Assembly (NCBI GenBank): GCA_041477005.1
Contig: JBGOUJ010000198.1
Coordinates: forward strand, 1-11,551
From: JBGOUJ01 sp041477005
GTDB lineage: Bacteria; Acidobacteriota; Terriglobia; Bryobacterales; JACQDG01
Length of the DNA: 11,551 bases
Reading direction: 5' to 3'
Every line of letters begins with the position of its first letter. Position 1 is the stretch's first letter. Positions 7,832 through 11,551 of the stretch are shown piece by piece. Under the pieces are notes generated by a model, which was not told where the DNA came from, made no database searches, and saw only the letters and a list, made by a program, of their open reading frames with translations. The position numbers and the translations under genes were made by a program.

Positions 7832-7995
7832 GGACTCCTGCAGTATCACTAATTCTAAGCCAGCCCGGACTCCGTTTCGTAACGGTGAGGTTTTGTTCCC
7901 TGGCCAAGTCCAAAACGGTTGCACTTTCCGCTGGACTCGTGTGCGTGCCGGCTATTTCATTGGTAATAGGCTAGCTTCTTTACAGCGTGCTTCCG
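7832..7995. other. Low-GC intergenic stretch
   Basis: This stretch is clearly poorer in G+C than the flanking genes and carries stops in most frames. Only the minus-strand frame that continues into the ParE fragment stays open. I see no RNA gene or hairpin. The composition suggests acquired or decaying DNA. Confidence 0.4.
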
Positions 7996-8025
7996 TTTAC
8001 ACGGATACACCCGTTGGGCGATACT
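7996..8025 (+). promoter_or_regulatory. Sigma70-like promoter for the oxidase/F420 operon
   Basis: TTTACA (7996-8001) and GATACT (8020-8025) are 18 bases apart, close to the -35 and -10 consensus. Transcription would be expected to start about 6-8 bases after the -10, near 8032, only a few bases before the ATG at 8035. The -10 lies within the 23-base repeat. Confidence 0.5.
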
Positions 8026-8027
8026 TG
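8005..8027 (+). repeat. 23-base dispersed repeat, copy 2
   Basis: 22 of 23 positions are identical to 4618-4640, in the same direction. In this copy it supplies the putative -10 box and ends at the start of the ribosome site of the first oxidase. Confidence 0.85.
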
Positions 8028-8031
8028 GGAG
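8027..8031 (+). promoter_or_regulatory. Ribosome binding site of the first oxidase
   Basis: GGGAG, three bases before ATG 8035. An earlier in-frame start at 7987 would add 16 residues unlike any flavoprotein N-terminus, and would place the start upstream of the promoter. ATG 8035 is therefore chosen. Confidence 0.5.
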
Positions 8032-8034
8032 TCC

Positions 8035-9168
8035 ATGCCAAAACAGCCCCATGTGGCCGTCGTCGGAGCGGGCGCGTTCGGCGGTTGGACGGCGCTGCAC
8101 TTGTTGCGCTCCGGCGCGCGGGTGACGCTGCTGGACGCCTGGGGACCGGGAAATTCCCGGGCCAGCTCCGGCGGCGAGACCCGCATCATTCGGGCGATTT
8201 ACGGACCCGATGGCATTTATGTGCGGATGGTCGCCCGGTCGCTGGAGTTGTGGCGGGAGAACCAGAAGCGATGGAATTGCCGGCTCTACCGGCAGACGCG
8301 GGTCCTGTGGCTCGCCGGCCGCGACGATCGCTACGAGAAGGCTACGCTGCCCCTGCTGCGCGAGGCCGGCCTCGCCTTCGAGGAGATCCCGGCGGCGGAA
8401 GCGGCTAAGCTCTTCCCGCAGGTCAACTTCGAGGGCGTGAGCTGGGTGATCCTGGAGCACGACGCGGGTTACCTGACGGCCCGGCGGGCCTGCGAGGCGG
8501 TGCTCGGGGGCTTCATCGAGGAAGGCGGCGAGTACAAGCAGTTGGCCGTGACGCCCGGGCCGATCGGGCACGGCCGCATGGAGAGCCTGGCCCTGTCGGA
8601 CGGATCGAAGCTCACCGCGGACCAATACGTTTTCGCCTGCGGGCCTTGGCTGGGCAAGCTGTTTCCCGACGTGATCGGCGCGCGCCTCGCCCCGAGCTGG
8701 CAGGAGGTCTTCTTCTTCGGAACGCCGGCCGGCGACGCGCGATTTGTGGAAGAGCGGATGCCGGTCTGGATCGATCACGGCGAGCCGGTGTTTTACGGCA
8801 TTCCCGGCAACGATTGGCGCGGTTTCAAAGTCGCCGACGACAGCCGCGGCACGGCCTTCGACCCGACCTCCGGCGACCGTATACCCTCGTCCGAAGCGAT
8901 CCAGGCGGCGCGCCGCTACCTGCATTTCCGCTTTCCCGCAATGAAGGACGCCCCACTGGTCGAGGCCCGGGTCTGCCAGTACGAGAACACGCCGGATCAA
9001 CGCTTCATCCTCGACCGGCATCCGGGCGCCGCAGGTGTCTGGCTGATAGGCGGCGGATCGGGCCACGGCTTCAAGCACGGCCCGGCGGTCGGCGAGCGGG
9101 TGGCGGAGATGGTGCTGGGCAAGAAGGACGTGGATCCGTTCTTCGCGCTGGCCCGTTTTCCCCAATAG
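8035..9168 (+). CDS. FAD-dependent amine oxidase, monomeric sarcosine oxidase / N-methyltryptophan oxidase type (cytoplasmic copy)
   Basis: 377 residues, the usual size for the monomeric sarcosine oxidase (MSOX) group of the D-amino-acid-oxidase superfamily. Such enzymes oxidise secondary or N-methylated amino acids with O2, giving imine/aldehyde and H2O2. The Rossmann motif GAGAFGG starts at G11. SSGGETRIIR gives R50 and R53, equivalent to MSOX Arg49/Arg52. FYGIP carries Y254; K265 matches the O2-activating lysine. C314 in VCQYENTPD matches the cysteine that binds FAD covalently. SGHGFK carries K347, equivalent to Lys348. The position of MSOX His269 holds Asp (D269), so the substrate may differ from sarcosine. 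No signal peptide is visible. It begins the probable operon and is followed 7 bases later by a paralogue. Family assignment is firm; substrate is unknown. Confidence 0.9.
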   Translation: MPKQPHVAVVGAGAFGGWTALHLLRSGARVTLLDAWGPGNSRASSGGETRIIRAIYGPDGIYVRMVARSLELWRENQKRWNCRLYRQTRVLWLAGRDDRYEKATLPLLREAGLAFEEIPAAEAAKLFPQVNFEGVSWVILEHDAGYLTARRACEAVLGGFIEEGGEYKQLAVTPGPIGHGRMESLALSDGSKLTADQYVFACGPWLGKLFPDVIGARLAPSWQEVFFFGTPAGDARFVEERMPVWIDHGEPVFYGIPGNDWRGFKVADDSRGTAFDPTSGDRIPSSEAIQAARRYLHFRFPAMKDAPLVEARVCQYENTPDQRFILDRHPGAAGVWLIGGGSGHGFKHGPAVGERVAEMVLGKKDVDPFFALARFPQ

Positions 9169-9175
9169 AGTCGCC

Positions 9176-10404
9176 ATGACGAAACGCCTCGAAACCTCCC
9201 GGCGCGCGCTCCTCGAAGCGGGCCTGTTACAGGCGACGATGCCGGCGCTCGTCGCCTCTCCCGGTCCCAAGCTGCACGTGGCCGTGGTCGGGGCGGGGGC
9301 GTTCGGCGGTTGGTCGGCGCTCCAGCTTCTGCGGCAGGGCGCGCGCGTGACGCTGCTCGACGCCTGGGGTCCCGGCAACTCGCGGGCCAGCTCGGGCGGC
9401 GAGACACGCATCCTCCGTGCCTCCTATGGAGCGGACCGGGTCTACACGCTGATGGCGGCGCGCGCCATACAGTTGTGGCGCGAGAACGACGCGCGGTGGA
9501 AGCTCCGCCTCTTCCACCGGACCGGCGTGTTGCGCCTCCCCGGCCCGGACGACCGTTACGAAAAGGCGTCGGCGCGGCTGCTGCGCGAGGCGGGCCTGGC
9601 GGCCGAGGAGATCGACCGCAAGGAGGCCGAGAAGCGTTGGCCGCAGTTTCACTTCGACAGGGTGAGCTGGGTCCTTTACGAGCCGGACGCCGGATATCTG
9701 ACGGCGCGGCGGGCCTGCGAGGCCGTGCTCGCCGGTTTTCTGCAAGAGGGCGGTGAGTATCGGCAGCTCGCGGTGAAGCCTATGACGATCCGGGCCGGCG
9801 AGATGCGGGAGATCGCCTTGTCCGACGGCTCGAAGCTTTCCGCGGACCAATACGTTTTCGCCTGTGGGCCGTGGCTGGGCAGGGTGTTCCCCGACGTGAT
9901 CGGGGATCGCGTCCGAACGGGCCGCCAGGAGGTTTTTTTCTTCGGCACTCCGGCCGGCGATCCACTGTTCTTTGAAGAGCGCCTGCCGGTGTGGATTGAC
10001 AACGGGTTACCCCACTTCTACGGCATTCCCGGAAACGACTGGCGCGGATTCAAGATCGTCTATAAGGCGCCGGACGACGCGCCCCTGATCCCATCGACCC
10101 GGCCACCAGCGATCGGCTCCCGACTTCGGAGCGCCTTTCCATGGTCCGCGACTACTTGCATTCCCACTTTCCGGCGATGCGCGGCGCTCCGCTGGTCGAG
10201 GCGAGGGTGTGCCAGTACGAGAACAGCCCCGATCACCACTTCATTCTCGACCGCCATCCGGGCGCCCGGAATGTCTGGCTGATTGGTGGAGGGTCGGGGC
10301 ACGGCTTCAAGCACGGCCCCGTGATCGGAGAGCGGGTGGCGGAGATGGTCCTGGGGAAGAAGGGGGTCGATAAGTTCTTTGCCTTGTCGAGGTTTTCCGG
10401 ATAA
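9176..10404 (+). CDS. FAD-dependent amine oxidase paralogue with Tat-type signal peptide, frameshifted
   Basis: Tandem paralogue of the preceding gene, colinear without gaps for about 260 residues at offset +28. The extra N-terminus, MTKRLETSRRALLEAGLLQATMPALVA, has a twin-arginine motif (SRRALL) and a hydrophobic stretch. It looks like a Tat signal, which suits a protein folded around FAD before export. GAGAFGG (G39), the ETRILR arginines (R78, R81), FYGIP and WRGFK (K293) are in the first frame (9176 to about 10084). The rest, DPATSDRLPTSERL, VCQYENSPD (flavin-linking Cys) and SGHGFK, continues in another frame to TAA at 10404. One missing base between 10066 and 10090 would restore a protein of about 409 residues. 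If left unrepaired, the first frame ends at 10282 and lacks the FAD cysteine and the C-terminal lysine, so the enzyme would be dead. Nine bases separate the stop from npdG. Confidence 0.85.
10066..10090 (+). other. Frameshift interval in the second oxidase
   Basis: The first frame is homologous through GFKIVYK (aag at 10064). The downstream frame cannot extend back past TAA at 10063-10065 and is homologous from about 10087 on (DPIDPATSDR). The indel therefore lies between these points, in a GC-rich run. Confidence 0.75.
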
Positions 10405-10413
10405 GCCTTGATT

Positions 10414-11064
10414 ATGCGGACCATTGCCATTGTCGGTGGAACCGGCGCCGAAGGCTTCGGGCTGGCGCAACGGCTCGCCCGGGCCGGCGCGCCGGTGCGG
10501 ATCGGCTCGCGCGACCTTGCCCGCGCGCAGGCCGCGGCGGCTCGCATTCCCGGTGCCGAAGGCCGGTTGAACGCCGACGCGGTGCGCGACGCCGAGGTCA
10601 TCATTCTGACCGTGCCGCTCGCAGCCCAGGTTGCAACTCTCAAGTCCATTCGCCAAGGCTTCCAGCCCGGCGCGATCCTGGTAGACGCGACCGTGCCCCT
10701 CGAAGCCGCCATCGGCGGCCGCGTCTCGCGGACCCTGACTCTCTGGGCCGGCTCGGCCGCCCAGCAGGCTGCCCAGCACGTTCCCGAAGGTGTCGCCGTG
10801 GTGGCTGCCTTCCACTGCCTCAGCGCCGAGCTGCTCGCCGAGATCGATCGCCCGGTCGATAGCGACGTGCTGATCTGCGGCGACAGCGCCGAGGCCAAGC
10901 AGGTTGTTCGAGGGTTGGTCGAGCTGCTGCCCGGAGCCCGCGCCATCGACGCCGGGCCGCTCGACAACGCGCGCCTGGTCGAGAATCTCGCCGCGTTGCT
11001 CATCTCGCTCAACATCCGGCACAAGGTGAAAGGCGCAGGCGTTCGCATCACCGGTCTGCCATGA
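10414..11064 (+). CDS. npdG: NADPH-dependent F420 reductase (F420H2:NADP+ oxidoreductase)
   Basis: 216 residues. The enzyme transfers hydride between NADP(H) and the deazaflavin cofactor F420 in the cytoplasm, feeding F420H2 to F420-dependent reductases. The N-terminal Rossmann fold has IAIVGGTGAEGFG (GGTG at 8-11) and GSRD (31-34), where Ser/Arg usually hold the NADP 2'-phosphate. Next come ADAVRDAEVIILTVPL, the AAFHCLSA segment (131-138), which in Fno enzymes helps form the F420 site, and DVLICGD. The family C-terminus is DAGPLDNARLVENLAALLISLN...GAGVRITGL. ATG at 10414 gives the standard start (MRTIAIVGG); a TTG two codons earlier is possible. It is 9 bases after the oxidase stop and overlaps cofD by ATGA, which points to co-transcription and translational coupling. 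Function is well supported by family features and by cofD next door. Confidence 0.92.
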   Translation: MRTIAIVGGTGAEGFGLAQRLARAGAPVRIGSRDLARAQAAAARIPGAEGRLNADAVRDAEVIILTVPLAAQVATLKSIRQGFQPGAILVDATVPLEAAIGGRVSRTLTLWAGSAAQQAAQHVPEGVAVVAAFHCLSAELLAEIDRPVDSDVLICGDSAEAKQVVRGLVELLPGARAIDAGPLDNARLVENLAALLISLNIRHKVKGAGVRITGLP

Positions 11065-11551
11065 AGAGGGTCGCCGCCGGGAAAATCGTGGCCCTGGCCG
11101 GCGGCGTGGGCGCAGCCCGCTTTCTGGACGGCCTCGCGCGGGTCGTTGACCCCAAGCGGCTGTTTGTCATTGTCAATACCGGCGACGACGCCGAAATCCA
11201 CGGCCTGCACATTTCGCCCGACCTCGACACCGTGACCTACACCCTGGCCGGTTTGAACGATCCCCGGCGCGGCTGGGGACTGGCCGGCGAAAGCTTTCAC
11301 TGCCTGGAATCGCTGGGAAGACTCGGTGCCGAAACCTGGTTTCAGCTCGGAGATCGCGACTTGGCCACGCACCTCTACCGCACCGAGCGGCTGCAGGAGG
11401 GGGCGACCCTCAGCGAAGTGACGAGAGAAATCACTCAGGCGCTTGGCGTGAAGGCAACCATCGCCCCGGCGTCGGACCATAAGGTTCGGACCCTCGTACG
11501 AACCGGCCGCGGCGAGCTTCCCTTCCAGGTTTATTTCGTCCAGCGCCAAAC
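11061..11551 (+). CDS. cofD: 2-phospho-L-lactate transferase CofD (FbiA-type), N-terminal part
   Basis: 163 codons to the window edge; the gene runs off the end. CofD joins the lactyl- (or phosphoenolpyruvyl-) phospho-guanosine donor to Fo, forming F420-0 or dehydro-F420-0. The start ATG overlaps the npdG stop (ATGA). Visible signature blocks are VALAGGVGAARFLDGLARV (10-28, nucleotide-binding glycine loop), VNTGDDAEIHGLHISPDLDT (38-57) and YTLAG (60-64). Further on are WGLAGESFHCLESL, WFQLGDRDLATHLYRT (93-108) and RGELPFQVYFV (150-160). These appear in the order found in CofD/FbiA proteins. The segment usually reading (M)SDDPVRT is here ASDHKVRT, a slight departure. A full protein would be about 310-330 residues, so roughly half is missing. 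The pairing with npdG strongly supports F420 production in this organism. Confidence 0.93.
   Translation, partial: MKRVAAGKIVALAGGVGAARFLDGLARVVDPKRLFVIVNTGDDAEIHGLHISPDLDTVTYTLAGLNDPRRGWGLAGESFHCLESLGRLGAETWFQLGDRDLATHLYRTERLQEGATLSEVTREITQALGVKATIAPASDHKVRTLVRTGRGELPFQVYFVQRQ

Larger units (their letters stand above)
8050..10404 (+). repeat. Tandem gene duplication of the amine oxidase
   Basis: The segment from about 8050 to 9168 and the segment from about 9275 to 10404 encode proteins alike along their entire length, with long shared strings such as LLDAWGPGNSRASSGGETR and ACGPWLG. Differences lie at the N-terminus, the substrate-loop region after GFK, and many third-codon positions. This is an old, diverged duplication and not an assembly artefact. 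Confidence 0.85.

Noticed and set aside
7957..9411. 484-codon minus-strand open frame opposite the first oxidase
   Set aside because: No known domain in the product. The opposite strand has all the flavoprotein motifs, so this is an antisense shadow in GC-rich DNA.
10233..11549. 438-codon minus-strand open frame opposite npdG and cofD
   Set aside because: Low-complexity Ala/Arg/Ser product, while npdG and cofD are unmistakable on the plus strand.

Overview
The window is GC-rich bacterial chromosomal DNA. It most likely comes from an acidobacterium of the Solibacter/Bryobacter type. The best pointers are an 838-residue ATPase-less MacB/FtsX permease of the 'ADOP' class, a very long CPBP membrane protease, and F420 cofactor genes in a non-actinobacterial setting. 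This assignment is inference from gene content; no rRNA or other marker is present.

Layout. Positions 1-267 hold the end of transcription terminator Rho (+). Converging on it is an exported cyclase-family metal-dependent hydrolase (298-1123, -), broken by one frameshift near 925. Next, also on the minus strand, is a 1129-residue CPBP intramembrane protease (1200-4589) built as a tandem duplication whose second half has lost the catalytic motifs. A 201-base divergent region separates it from the ADOP permease (4791-7307, +). From about 7410 to 8030 lies a degraded toxin-antitoxin patch on the minus strand: an intact UPF0175 antitoxin-like gene, the first 14 codons of a DUF3368-type PIN toxin, and a ParE-like fragment. 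A related ParE-like fragment and a 23-base near-identical repeat also lie on the other side of the permease gene, at 4602-4720.

The right third (8035-11551, +) looks like one operon. It holds two tandem sarcosine-oxidase-like flavoproteins, the second with a Tat-type signal peptide and a frameshift. These are followed by an NADPH-dependent F420 reductase (npdG) and the start of 2-phospho-L-lactate transferase (cofD), whose start codon overlaps the npdG stop. A sigma70-like promoter with an 18-base spacer sits directly in front of the first oxidase. The gaps are 7 and 9 bases and a 4-base overlap, so co-transcription of flavin amine oxidases with deazaflavin cofactor genes is likely. The biochemical link between them is not known to me.

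Two single-base frameshifts occur in 11.5 kb in otherwise well-conserved genes. Either the assembly carries indel errors or these two genes are decaying. Reading the raw data would settle which.
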